Origin: Nemertoderma westbladi
Lineage: Eukaryota > Xenacoelomorpha > Nemertodermatida > Nemertodermatidae
Direction of reading: 5' to 3'
Assembly: GCA_032718475.1 (NCBI GenBank)
Contig: JAUCBJ010002033.1
Location: forward strand, 1 to 37,274
Length of the DNA: 37,274 nt
Position numbers and translations under genes: made by a program
Notes under the pieces: model-generated
The model's input: the letters and a program-made list of their open reading frames with translations, nothing else
Told to the model about the DNA's origin: nothing
Database searches by the model: none
Shown here: positions 20,333 through 29,821 of the stretch, piece by piece
How the letters are laid out: each line of letters starts with the position of its first letter
Numbering within the stretch: the stretch's first letter is position 1

Positions 20333-21370
20333 AAGGCTGCTGCAAAGAGCATTAAGACCAATCGTGCCAGTGGAGTAGATGGTGTTCCCCCTGAGGTCTT
20401 TAAAATACCTGAGTGTTTAAAGCTCATCTATCCCATCATAGTAGACATGTACCGAACAACAAGAGCCCGCAAGAAATGAAAACAAATAAGTTGGTGCCAG
20501 TTCTCAAGTAGGGCAACCTAACACTCTATGGTTCTTTTCGGTCTCGAATGATCTTGATCTCGGTCTTCATTGATCTCGATTGCTGCAAAGCTATACAATA
20601 GAATTCTATTAAATCGCATCAGGGATCCCATCTGAGAGACTGCTCCGTGGAAATCAGAATGGGTTCCGTAAAGGTCGTGGGACCATGGAGCCCATTTTGG
20701 CACTTAGAAGGATAATTGAAGAGTTATCAAAAAAGAAAGACAGGCATCTGGCTGTTATCTTTGTTGACTTCTTCAAGGCCTTTGATTCAGTCTCTCGCTT
20801 CCGTATGTTCAGCATACTTTCATTATATGGGATTCCTGATGAAATTATTGCAGCAATCAGATCAGTATACGATGGTTCGACAACATTTGTGTCTACTGTT
20901 GACGGTGACACAGAACCATTTGAAGTGTTATGGGGCGTCCTCCAGGGAGACACACTTGCACATTCTTGTTCATAATTGTTGTTGACTATGTGCTACGCAT
21001 GTCCTTAGATCATCATAATGATGATGGGGTGATGATAACTCCACATACTGTCTCCAGAAGTCGAGGAAATCCTGCCAAGTACTAACTGATCTAGACTTTG
21101 CTGATGACTTAGGAGTACTCTCAGAATCACTAGAGGGAACCCAACGGTTCCTCAGCTCATTAGAACATGCTGCTTCTAGTGTTGGTCTTTTTATTAACTC
21201 CAGAAAGACCAAAATTTTGACAGTTAACTTTGAAAGTCCTCAGCAAGTCTCTGATCGGATGAGCATAAGCTCAAAAGATGGTATGCTTGAGCATGTGCAT
21301 GACTTCTGTTACCTGGGATCATGGATCCGGAAGTCAGGTGAGGACCTTCGAATACGTAAGGGAAAGGCAT
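20333..21370 (+). pseudogene. RTE copy A: reverse transcriptase palm
   Basis: Resumes with KAAAKSIKTNRASGVDGVPP, then GFRKGRGTMEPILALRRIIE, motif A VDFFKAFDSV (near 20763-20792), motif B GVLQGDTLA (near 20934-20960), motif C LDFADDLG (near 21090-21115) and FINSRKTKILTVN. Stops and shifts lie near 20478-20640, 20965 and 21050-21090, so it is inactive. It ends in RIRKGKA where antisense copy B is inserted, and the protein continues at 22263. Confidence 0.85.
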
Positions 21371-22258
21371 ACTACTACTACTACTAGGATCGGCATGCTG
21401 CATTGCAGCTGCATTTTTAAGAATGCTGTGCCGGCTTGTCAACAAAATTGCATCGCCACAACTCCCTATCACCCATGACATTTGCTAGATCATCCGCACC
21501 TTTAAGGCCAGTGTCATTTAAGATGTGTCTCAAGAAAGTCATGGGCTGTCCACCATGCTTATTCACTCCATGAGCCTGCCAAAGTACAAGATTATGCACT
21601 GGCTGGTCCTCACGGCGAAAGCAATGTCCTGCAAAGCGGAGGAGATTTTGTTCTAGTGTCAAGCTTGGGGGAACCAATGAGACACATCCAATGTTATATA
21701 GTGTCTGGTTGGAGATGTGTGCATTGTACTTGACACAATGAACCCGGCGTAGCATTCTTGTGAATGTGCCATCCAGAGATTTGGTGTCCTCAGCAGTTAG
21801 AGCCCAGCATGGACTCCCGTAGAGGAGTAATGGAACTACTGCTGCTCTAAATAATCGGACCTTAAGTTTCCGATTAATTCTCGGTGACTTCCAAATCCTG
21901 GAAAGCCTATTCAAGGCTGCCCATGCCTTTCCCTTACGTATTCGAAGGTCCTCACCTGACTTCCGGATCCATGATCCCAGGTAACAGAAGTCGTCCACAT
22001 GCTCAAGCATACCATCCTTTGAGCTTATGCTCATCCGATCAGAGACTTGCTGAGGACTTTCAAAGTTAACTGTCAGAATTTTTGTCTTTCTGGAGTTAAT
22101 AAAAAGACCAACACTAGAAGCAGCATGTTCTAATGAGCTGAGGAGCCGTTGGACTCCCTCTAATGATTCTGAGAGTACTCCTAAGTCATCAGCAAAGTCT
22201 AGATCAGTTTACTTGGCAGGATTTCCTCGACTTCTGGAGCCAGTAGGTGGAGGCAAGC
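21371..22258 (-). mobile_element. RTE-like copy B, antisense, inserted into copy A
   Basis: An 888-bp, 5'-truncated copy of the same family in the opposite orientation. Its (TAG)n tail starts at 21371 as ACTACTACT. It is flanked by the 8-bp target duplication AAAGGCAT (21363-21370 and 22259-22266). From about 22240 down to 21417 it keeps a long open frame: FADDLGVLSES, SRKTKILTVN, FCYLGSWIRKSGEDLRIRKG, LFRAAVVPLLLYGSPCWALT, LRFAGHCFRRED, ending FVDKPAQHS. This is the best-preserved C-terminal RT sequence of the family in the window. Confidence 0.9.
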
Positions 22259-22772
22259 AAAGGCATGGGCAGCCTTTAATAGGCTTTCCAGGATTTGGAA
22301 GTCACCGAGAATTAATCGGGCACTTAAGGTCCGATTATTTAGAGCAGCAGTAGTTACAGTACTCCTCTATGTGAGTCCATGCTGGGCTCTAACTGCTGAG
22401 GACACCAAATCTCTGGATGGCACATTCACAAGAATGCTACGCCGGGTTCATTGTGTCAAGTACAATGCACACATCTCCAACATGACACTATATAACATTG
22501 GAGGTGTCTCATTGGTTCCCCCAAGCTTGACACTAGAACAAAATCGCCTCCGCTTTGCAGGACATTGCTTTCGCCGTGAGGACCAGCCAGTGCATAATCT
22601 TGTACTTTGGCAGCCTCATGGAGTGAGTAAGCATGGTGGACAGCCCATGACTTTCTTGAAACGCATCTTAAAGGACACTGGCCTTGAAGATGCGGATGAT
22701 CTAGCAAATGTCATGGGTGATAGGGAGTTGTGGCGGTGCAATTTTGTCGATAAGCCGGCACAGCATTCTTAA
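22259..22772 (+). pseudogene. RTE copy A: C-terminal domain
   Basis: Continuation of copy A after insert B. After a frameshift it matches the C-terminal domain of copy B (SPCWALTAEDTKSLDGTFTR, then LRFAGHCFRREDQPVHNLVL) and ends at the same stop, FVDKPAQHS. The last ~50 bases to 22820 are the 3' UTR and (TAG)n tail. It forms a long inverted repeat with 21371-21950. Confidence 0.85.
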
Positions 22773-22826
22773 AAATGCAGCTGCAATGCAGCATCCCGAT
22801 CCTAGTAGTAGTAGTAGTAGTCGAGG

Positions 22827-23122
22827 TCCCAGGTTCGAATCCGACACCACGCTGATGAGACCCAGTAAGGTCGAAAGGCGTACGTGGTTTGGAGAGATAT
22901 GGAGATGTTAGTTTCAAGAAAAATTTCGCGATTCCTAAATTTGTAAACTATCCGGCTAAAAAGTACGCCGGGATTAGTCCTACAATTGCGCCAATAAAAG
23001 ATAAGTTATTTTCGGTAAAATAAACTTATCATTCGAGGTTAAGACCCCTAGATCCCTTCCTATAATAAATGTATAATAACAAACACCTCGAAAAATACTG
23101 CTTGCCAACACATTGTTACTAT
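22827..23122 (+). mobile_element. Foldback-hammerhead unit 2, right part
   Basis: Resumes the tRNA-like head at TCCC, with the B box GGTTCGAATCC at 22832-22842. It then runs through the ribozyme, body and right arm and ends at about ATTGTTACTATCAAT, at the same point as unit 1. It is almost identical to 18167-18473. The distance from ribozyme core to ribozyme core, after removing RTE copy A and one target duplication, is 410 bp. Confidence 0.8.
22846..22888 (+). ncRNA. Hammerhead ribozyme (copy 2, stem III altered)
   Basis: Same architecture as copy 1: ACCACG, CTGATGA (22852-22858), GAC/GTC stem II, GAAA (22873-22876), GTA and CGTGGT. One loop base differs. The base after GAAA is G instead of C, which removes the second pair of the already minimal stem III. 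Cleavage is probably weakened in this copy. Confidence 0.75.
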
Positions 23123-23299
23123 CAATTATAATTAATGTACGTTAATACCTACGTTAATAAAATACGCCTAGGGCCTATTATATGCGTTTATGTACGCCGA
23201 CAGTAGGATATGTATGCTTCTATTTAATCTTCTCAATTTCCATTAATAGTCGTTAGCTATTTAATACTGTCTATTTTTTATTTGTCCTATTTTTGAACG

Positions 23300-23935
23300 C
23301 AAAATTCAAAATGCTCGAAATCCTATGAGCTTATGGAATACCAGTGCTAATTGTGGCCGGCATTGGATTATTATATTGTGACACAGAAGGTACTCTCACC
23401 AGATGGTGAAACTGAGTTCTTCTCAATCCTGGCTTGCGTACTGCAAGGTGACACATTAACGCCATTACTATTTGTAATTGTATTGGATTACGCAATCAGG
23501 ACGGCCACAAAGGGTGAAGATCTGGGATTTACGCTACAAGAACGCAGAAGTAGTAGATATCCGGCAACTACAGTCACAGATACCGATTTACGGATGACAT
23601 CGCGTTGACGACTACCAATACCTTGGGTCATGGATAGAGAAGCAAAAAAGAAATATAAGTTAGGAAAGCAAAGGCATGGGTGGGTAGCTCTACCAAAAAT
23701 GGATACCATCTGGAAATCAGATCTCTCCAGGCACCTGAAGACTAAGTTCTTTCGAGCCACAGTGGAAAGTGTACTTTTATGCGGGGGCGGGGGGGGGGGG
23801 GGGGGGGGACCTTGACACTGACTCAATTACTGTACTTGAACAACGAATTGATGGTTGCTACACAAGACTACAAAGGGCAGCCCTAAACATCAGCTGGAGA
23901 CAAAACATGACAAACGCGTTTGAACAACATGAATG
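23300..23935 (+). pseudogene. Third RTE-like RT fragment (degraded)
   Basis: Scattered frames match RTE-like RT: KFKMLEIL and AYGIP (near 23305-23345), SPDGETEFFSILACVLQGDT with PLLFVIVLDYAIR (near 23398-23500), then after an internal deletion TLGSW (near 23622) and DTIWKSDLSRHLKTKFFRAT (near 23703-23760), ESVLLCG, and after a G20 run RIDGCYTRLQRAALNISWRQ (near 23844-23905). It is a different, older subfamily from copies A and B, with many stops and shifts and a deletion removing the FADD motif region. Confidence 0.75.
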
Positions 23936-24048
23936 CGATTTGAATTGATGTTTTAAAAAATGAACTATTAAAAACAGTGGGAAATGTAAAAGCAGATACC
24001 AAACTGAGAATACTAATCACTGTGCAGTGATCTTTACATTCCAAACTG

Positions 24049-24285
24049 TAATGTTAGCCTATTGAGAATCATATGAGATTGAGTAAACAAACGTACAGCC
24101 TTATAATCTTGGCAAAGCAACTCATCTCCACATTAATATTGGCCCAAATATTTTTTTTAATAAATACAATTATTATTATTAGACTTGATTTCTGTAAGAA
24201 AAAAAAGCTACTGGCTACTGACCTAGAGTTTAATGAATGAATGTTTACTCAGCCTCATAATGATTCTACATAAGGCTAACATTAT
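24049..24285. repeat. Small foldback/MITE-like element
   Basis: TAATGTTAGCCT ... GAGTAAAC (24049-24088) is matched in inverse by GTTTACTC ... AGGCTAACATTA (24243-24284), giving imperfect ~40-bp arms around a ~150-bp AT-rich centre. No coding capacity. The target duplication is not clear. Confidence 0.65.
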
Positions 24286-25254
24286 AGTATGAAATATAAA
24301 AATCTGTCATTATAATAATATAATTGTTGTATTTAATTAATATCGTGGTTTACATTGAACAGTGTAAATTGTTAATCGCGGTTTACATTGAAACATCTCA
24401 ACTTGTTTTATTTATTACAAAAATAAGAACGAATTTGTCTTATCACTTCTTGTGCGCGATTGTATTGAATTGATGACAACTGCTGTTATTATTATTAATC
24501 AATTGACACCTCGACTCCTCTCTGAGACTCCGACAACTCTATCCGATAGAATAAAATAATCATTTCGCTAACTGCTCTCTATCTTCTATAATCACAACAG
24601 CTTTTATAATTCATTAGATGATTACAACATAATAATTTTAGTTTGAAGTTGTCTAGAAAATTTTTCGTACACCACCGGGACTACCCTCACACTAATTGAT
24701 TATCAGACAGAACAAAAAGCTTTTTCTTGACTCGTACTGTCTCCTACAACTTGCTTCACGGGCCGCTAGGCCCGTCTCTAGTTAGATGAGAATACAGTGC
24801 AATAGGACACATCACAATGCATCTAAAATTCATTCACCTGATTCACCACCTAACTTAGCAGAGTGAGTAACCTTATTGTAGATCTACCCTTAGGATGCAC
24901 TGGGAGAGCAATCAGCTTATAGGGTAATACATTAGAAACCAACAGCTTATGTGTGAATAATCATTGCCTTTCCTTATAGCCTACTAGTAAAACTTGGCAA
25001 CCAACATGGATTACTATGCCTGTGAATAACTCTGACCTATTAAAAGCCATATTTCATCGTGAACACCAGCTGTTATTAGTGTTATTTTACCATTGCGTCT
25101 ATGGCACTTTTCGTTTATGTAATAGGAGGACAGATAGTTAGCAGTTCATGAAAAGACTGTCTCGGACAGATTTCACTGATTGTTTTGTTCGTATGCCTAA
25201 CATATTAATAGATATGTCGATATGAAAAATCACAATTTAAGTGAAAAAATTTTG

Positions 25255-25475
25255 CATAACCAGTAACCACTCAAATCCTAAAAAACATCGATAAATTGGT
25301 TAAATGTCACTAAAAATCCTAATTGTGGTGTTTTACCGCATGAAAGATTTATTATCTACCTTATGAAACCAAAAATTATCTCTTAGGTACCCTAGGGGAA
25401 TTAGAATGTAGAAAAATGCTCCCCTGAACAATTAGGTTTTTGAGTGTTGAGTGGTTATGATAAAACACCATCGAT
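25255..25475. repeat. Possible rearranged inverted repeat
   Basis: AACCACTCAA near 25263 and TTGAGTGGTT near 25448, and GGTGTTTTACC near 25327 against GATAAAACACC near 25459, are inverted pairs, but their order is shuffled. It may be a degraded small transposon. Confidence 0.3.
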
Positions 25476-25964
25476 ATGTATTAACATCCATAGATTGTAT
25501 AAATTATTTATCCTGCTTAAGTTATTTAATTATAAATCAATATTTTAATACTACTTTAACTATAATTACGCGTTCTGCCCATAGTCGTTTTATTTGTAAA
25601 TTTACTTTGAGTTTTATTTAATTTGGTTTTTTAATGTTTAATATATTCCGCTGAAGACACCCGAAATGCGCATACGGACATAAACTCTTTTATTTATATA
25701 CGTGGCAAGACCCTCAACCCAGTTCTTCCCTCCAGCCCCCTGGAGGCTCAACATATAAGAAACATAACAAACGTGCGAGATAAGGGACTGGTTCGCCGGT
25801 GGTAATCAATTATAATCTCATTTTTTAAATACTTTGTTGGATGGTCACAACAATACATATTATATAGATAACAATATATTTGGAGTACGTTTCGGATTCG
25901 GTTATGTGTACATTGTATTATTGCAAAGCAGAAGGAAGAAAGATAATTGATAGAAGATAATTAG

Positions 25965-25970
25965 TTTATT
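25965..25970 (-). terminator. Candidate poly(A) signal of the SRRM1 gene
   Basis: TTTATT on the plus strand gives AATAAA on the minus strand, about 275 bases beyond the SRRM1 stop codon, a normal distance for a 3' UTR. Cleavage itself cannot be seen. Confidence 0.45.
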
Positions 25971-26242
25971 AGAAATAGGGTATTTTCACACTCTGCCCCT
26001 ATATGTATTTTCGCCCCCATATTGATCTGCGGTTACGTTTACGACATTATGAAATTTGCTTTCTAACAACAAAATATATATAGAATTAAAATTGCATTTT
26101 CCGGAAGTGGTATTATTTGAATTTAAACATTTATGATATATATTGCAAAAAAAAACTCTCAGCTGCAAAACTGTATAATAGTATACCAGCTGCAAAATAG
26201 TATACCAAACTGCTTAACTAAACATAATACAATCACAATAAT

Positions 26243-29200
26243 TTAATCAGTAGACGAACCGCTATTCCCGGCAACATCGCTGTTAAGTCGAGCGCGTTCT
26301 AAGGAACGCAGAGCCTTCAGCCGCAGCGCACGTTCCAGTTGGTCTAAGTTCCTCCCAGTACCTCGTTCATCAACATCCGACCCCGAACTCCGCAAACGAT
26401 GCCTCTTAGATTTCTTGGACGACTTACTTTTAGACTTTTTTCTATGTTTCTTCGGCTCCTCATCGCTTCGCTCTCTCCGAAGTTTCTTTGAGGATTGGCG
26501 TGACGTCATATTCTGATTGGAATGGAGTCTCGGAGGGCTGCCACTTCCGGCAGACTCTCGAGCTCGACCGTGTTTACCACTGCGCTCCCGCTGTTCCACG
26601 GGTTGTCTGTCCAGTCTCTGCGGGTACTCTGGGTCCGAGACGTCCGAGTCGCTGGCGCTCTCAGCGGGACGACCTCGCACCGGTTGCGGGTACCCCTCGT
26701 CGCTACCGCGCCGAATACGACTGCCCGACTCTCTCCCAGAGAGTTCACGACCTCCCCGTACGATCTGCTGGCCCCTGTCTGACTGATTGCGGGGTCTGCC
26801 CCCGCGATCCCTAGACCGATCTTTCCGAGACCGGCTCTCCAATGGGGACATTGATCTCATCCCGTCCGAAGGTTCGCCCTTCCGTCCACGTTTTGCTACA
26901 TATTGTTGCTCCTCATCCCCGGACTCAGACGATTCAGAGGAATCGACCTCAACCTTTTGGTGGACGTTAATGTAACGACCCCGTTGTTGATGTGACGAAC
27001 TACGATACTCATTGTTCCTCCCACGCTCCCCCTGCGGTGACTGCGGCTGTCTGCCAAAGTTTACTGTTTCAGAATGATTGTTAAAGTTCCCGTGCGACCG
27101 CGACTGCAGTTCGTCTGGGTCGGCATTGTGGAATGCTGATTTGTCAGCGAGACAATCGGGGCTCCTGGATCTGCGCCGTATACGAGTTCTTATTGGACTG
27201 GGACTCCGCTGACGGCTAAGGTGTCCTCCAGGACTATGGCGCCGGCGCCGCATAGGACTGGAGCTACGCTCAGTGTTATGACGCCGCATGGGACTGGGGT
27301 TGCGCTCATGGCTGTGGCGGCGAATGGGACTGGGGCTGCGCTCGGGAGTGTGGCGGCTGCGTACATGGATGTGGCGCCGCATGGGACTGGGACTGCGCTC
27401 GGGACTGTGGCGCCGCATAGGACTGGGGCTGCGCTTGGGGCTGTGGCGCCGCATAGGACTGGGGCTGCGCTTGGGGCTGTGGCGCCGCATAGGACTTGGT
27501 CTGTTCTCGGGATTGTGGCGCCGCAAGGGTCTGGTGCTACGCTCGGGGTTACGATGCTGCATGGGACTGGGGCTGCGCTCATGGCTATGGCCGCAAATGG
27601 GACTGGGGCTGCGCTCGTGAGTGTGGCGGCTGCGTACATGGATGTGGCGCCGCATGGGACTGGGACTGCGCTCGTAACTGTGGCGCCGCATAGGACTGGG
27701 GCTGCGCTTGGTGCTGTGGCGCCGCATAGGACTGGGCCTGCGCTCGGGAATGTGGCGCCGCATAGGACTAGGGCTGCGCTTGGGGCTGTGGCGCCGCATA
27801 GGACTGCGACTCTGCCGAGGACGCTGGTGTCCTTCGGGGCTGTGACTCCGTTCAATGCGCAGGTGACCAACCGGGCTGCGATGCTCAGGGCTGTGGCGGC
27901 GATCACGGCTGTGTCGCCGCTTGGGACTGGTGCGGCGTTCTAGACTATGACGTCGCTTTGGACTGTGGCGCCGCTTTGGGCTGCGGTGCCGTTTTGGACT
28001 GTGGCGCCGCTTTGGGCTGCGGTGCCGCTTTGGGCTTCTGATACGTTTCCCAGCCCCCGACTTGTGTCGGTGGCGAGACCCCGAGCGATCCCTCGAGCGA
28101 TTCCGTCTCCGGGATCGGGACCTGTGACGACGTCCAGATCGCGATCTCCGTCGGCTTCGCGAATCCGATCGACGTTTCCCGGAAAACCGACGTCGCTTCC
28201 GTTCCCGCGAACGCCATCCGCGTTCCCGTTCCCTCGATTTGTCCCGCCGATGGGTCCACTGGTCTTCAGAACCCGATCGCTGACGTCGTCTGGGTTTCGC
28301 ATCGACGCTCCCAGCCAGCGACGCAGCCCCTGGAGAGCCACCCTTGGAGCTCCGGGTACGACTTCGCGATCTATCAGTCCGACGGTAGTTCCTGTTCGGA
28401 TGCAGTTTGTTTGGAATTTTAACTGCCTGAGAGTCAATGCCACTTAGGCCTACTACTTTTTCTGGGCTCGCATTTCCATCCAATTTAGTTGCTTCCGATA
28501 CTTTTTGAGCAAGAGAATTTCCCATGTCATCAACATCAGCATTGAAATTAATATCCTTACCGGTGTTTAAATCTTGAGCTTCAATGCCGTCATCAATGAC
28601 TTTACCAACATGATCTACGCTCTCGATAGAATTCTTAATGTCAGAGTCTCTTTCTTGGAAGCGACGTCTAGGCTTGGGGCTAACAACCGGACAGCCTTCA
28701 TCCTTGGCTGCTATTGGAGACGATAACGGTTCGCTTTGCCGCATCCAGGGAGGAATTTTCTCAGACATGTTTTGGTCTGGAGGGGTCCGGCGTTTGCTCC
28801 TGTCCTCATGTCTACGAGACGAGTCGCTACCCTTGTTGGAACGCAAATTATCCTCAATTTGTTTCTGTACAGCCTGACGTTGGCGAATCTCCTGCTGCTT
28901 TTTGATAAGAAACTCCTCGGGAATGCCACCCGGTGTGTCCTGGGCGCTAAGTAACAAAGGCCACAGTTCAGCCATAAACTCTCTGGCATTCCGAGCGTTT
29001 AGGAAACCAGTTAAATTAATCTGCATTGACTTTGGATCGGGATTCTTATCCTCTTCCAACAAGTTGTATATAAATTCAATGACAACCTCATCTTCAAAAC
29101 CAAGAAAACCTGTAATCCTCTTAATAAGCCAGGGTTTGATTGATTCTAAGGTGACTTTACGCATATCCAGTTTAGTATTTAATACATCTGCAAATTTCAT

Positions 29201-29272
29201 TTGCTTCATTAATTTCTTTTGTTTAAAACGACTGTCTTGGTCTGAATTTGAGTTGCGAAACACTTCTCCCAT
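26243..29272 (-). CDS. SRRM1-type splicing coactivator (PWI + RS-rich, 1009 aa), single exon
   Basis: N-terminus MGEVFRNSNSDQDSRFKQKK, then a PWI domain at residues about 27-135: VTLESIKPWLIKRI, GFEDEVVIEFIYNLLE, MQINLTGFLNARNAREFMAE, LWPLLLSAQ. This is the SRRM1/SRm160 pattern. Known family role: nuclear matrix-associated SR-related protein that binds RNA and bridges SR proteins and snRNPs, linking splicing to 3' processing. Residues about 300-860 are RS/RSP-rich, with 12-residue repeats at about 457-690. A Lys-rich block and a terminal LKALRSLERARLN helix complete the usual order. ATG 29270-29272 has a good context (ACAATGG) and aligns with the family start. Odd points: no introns in 3 kb, PWL instead of PWI at residues 47-49, and much higher GC than the flanks. 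It could be the native gene after intron loss or an intact retrogene. Confidence 0.9.
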   Translation of the reverse strand: MGEVFRNSNSDQDSRFKQKKLMKQMKFADVLNTKLDMRKVTLESIKPWLIKRITGFLGFEDEVVIEFIYNLLEEDKNPDPKSMQINLTGFLNARNAREFMAELWPLLLSAQDTPGGIPEEFLIKKQQEIRQRQAVQKQIEDNLRSNKGSDSSRRHEDRSKRRTPPDQNMSEKIPPWMRQSEPLSSPIAAKDEGCPVVSPKPRRRFQERDSDIKNSIESVDHVGKVIDDGIEAQDLNTGKDINFNADVDDMGNSLAQKVSEATKLDGNASPEKVVGLSGIDSQAVKIPNKLHPNRNYRRTDRSRSRTRSSKGGSPGAASLAGSVDAKPRRRQRSGSEDQWTHRRDKSRERERGWRSRERKRRRFSGKRRSDSRSRRRSRSGRRHRSRSRRRNRSRDRSGSRHRHKSGAGKRIRSPKRHRSPKRRHSPKRHRSPKRRHSPKRRHSLERRTSPKRRHSRDRRHSPEHRSPVGHLRIERSHSPEGHQRPRQSRSPMRRHSPKRSPSPMRRHIPERRPSPMRRHSTKRSPSPMRRHSYERSPSPMRRHIHVRSRHTHERSPSPICGHSHERSPSPMQHRNPERSTRPLRRHNPENRPSPMRRHSPKRSPSPMRRHSPKRSPSPMRRHSPERSPSPMRRHIHVRSRHTPERSPSPIRRHSHERNPSPMRRHNTERSSSPMRRRRHSPGGHLSRQRSPSPIRTRIRRRSRSPDCLADKSAFHNADPDELQSRSHGNFNNHSETVNFGRQPQSPQGERGRNNEYRSSSHQQRGRYINVHQKVEVDSSESSESGDEEQQYVAKRGRKGEPSDGMRSMSPLESRSRKDRSRDRGGRPRNQSDRGQQIVRGGRELSGRESGSRIRRGSDEGYPQPVRGRPAESASDSDVSDPEYPQRLDRQPVEQRERSGKHGRARESAGSGSPPRLHSNQNMTSRQSSKKLRRERSDEEPKKHRKKSKSKSSKKSKRHRLRSSGSDVDERGTGRNLDQLERALRLKALRSLERARLNSDVAGNSGSSTD
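27200..27900 (-). repeat. 36-bp coding minisatellite in the SRRM1 RS domain
   Basis: A 36-bp unit (for example GCGCCGCATAGGACTGGGGC on the plus strand) encodes the 12-residue repeat RRHSPKRSPSPM and variants (HERSPSPMRRHS, PERSPSPM) about 19 times. The unit is a multiple of three, so length change keeps frame. It also leaves long artefactual open frames on both strands. Confidence 0.9.
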
Positions 29273-29821
29273 TGTTAATGTTGGTGTTGGTTTATTATTC
29301 CAGTAGGCCTATTTAATTAACGATAACGAGTACAGTCTGTAGAAGGATGAAGGAAGGTAGGGCTGTCCTGTCCTGTAGGGTAGACGACCTACCGTAACAG
29401 ACTCCAACTATATCAGTATATACAGACAGACAGCTAGGCATACTGAGCTATCCAAATATAGTGATAAATACAAACAAACATAGGCTTAGATACATTACAA
29501 TAAGCTGCTAGGTTTCTAGGACATTGGCTTGGCATGGAACTATTACATTTACAGTACAGCAACAGCAGTAGGTACCGGTATTAACTAGTACCGAACCTAA
29601 ACTGTAGGCGATCAATTACAGAATTACTGAATTACCGATAGACTATAATTTTCACATGATGCATGATAACATTCTGACATTGCCTGATTGCAGCATTGAT
29701 TGAAATTGAATTTAATGACATACAGACATAGGCTGATACTGTGATACCGGTAGGCCTGTAGGCCTAACAACAATTATCCGTGAATTGGTATGACTGCAAA
29801 TTTAAAAAAAGAGGCTCACTC
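29273..29821. other. Upstream region of SRRM1; promoter not identifiable
   Basis: This must hold the SRRM1 5' UTR and promoter if the gene is active. I see no TATA box at a convincing position, and no CpG-rich block. Several TAGGCCTA and TACCGGTA palindromes occur (29302, 29574, 29745, 29753). Confidence 0.4.

Larger units (their letters stand above)
18577..22820 (+). mobile_element. RTE-like non-LTR retrotransposon copy A (5'-truncated, split twice)
   Basis: Bounded by the 6-bp target duplication TCGAGG (18571-18576 and 22821-22826) and ending in a (TAG)n tail (22803-22820). Removing its two internal insertions (18849-20332 and 21371-22258) leaves about 1.9 kb, starting just before the RT fingers. 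It landed between the A and B boxes of hammerhead unit 2. The endonuclease region is absent, as is usual for 5'-truncated insertions. Confidence 0.85.
23936..25964. other. AT-rich intergenic stretch, no gene seen
   Basis: No exon or RNA gene is supported. It contains two small inverted-repeat structures listed separately and a tandem pair of ATCG(T/C)GGTTTACATTGAA at about 24343-24393. Confidence 0.5.

Noticed and set aside
27221-27943. Open frame of 240 codons on the plus strand opposite SRRM1
   Set aside because: An artefact of the 36-bp repeat: the antisense has no stops and yields a meaningless Gly/Ala/Val repeat.
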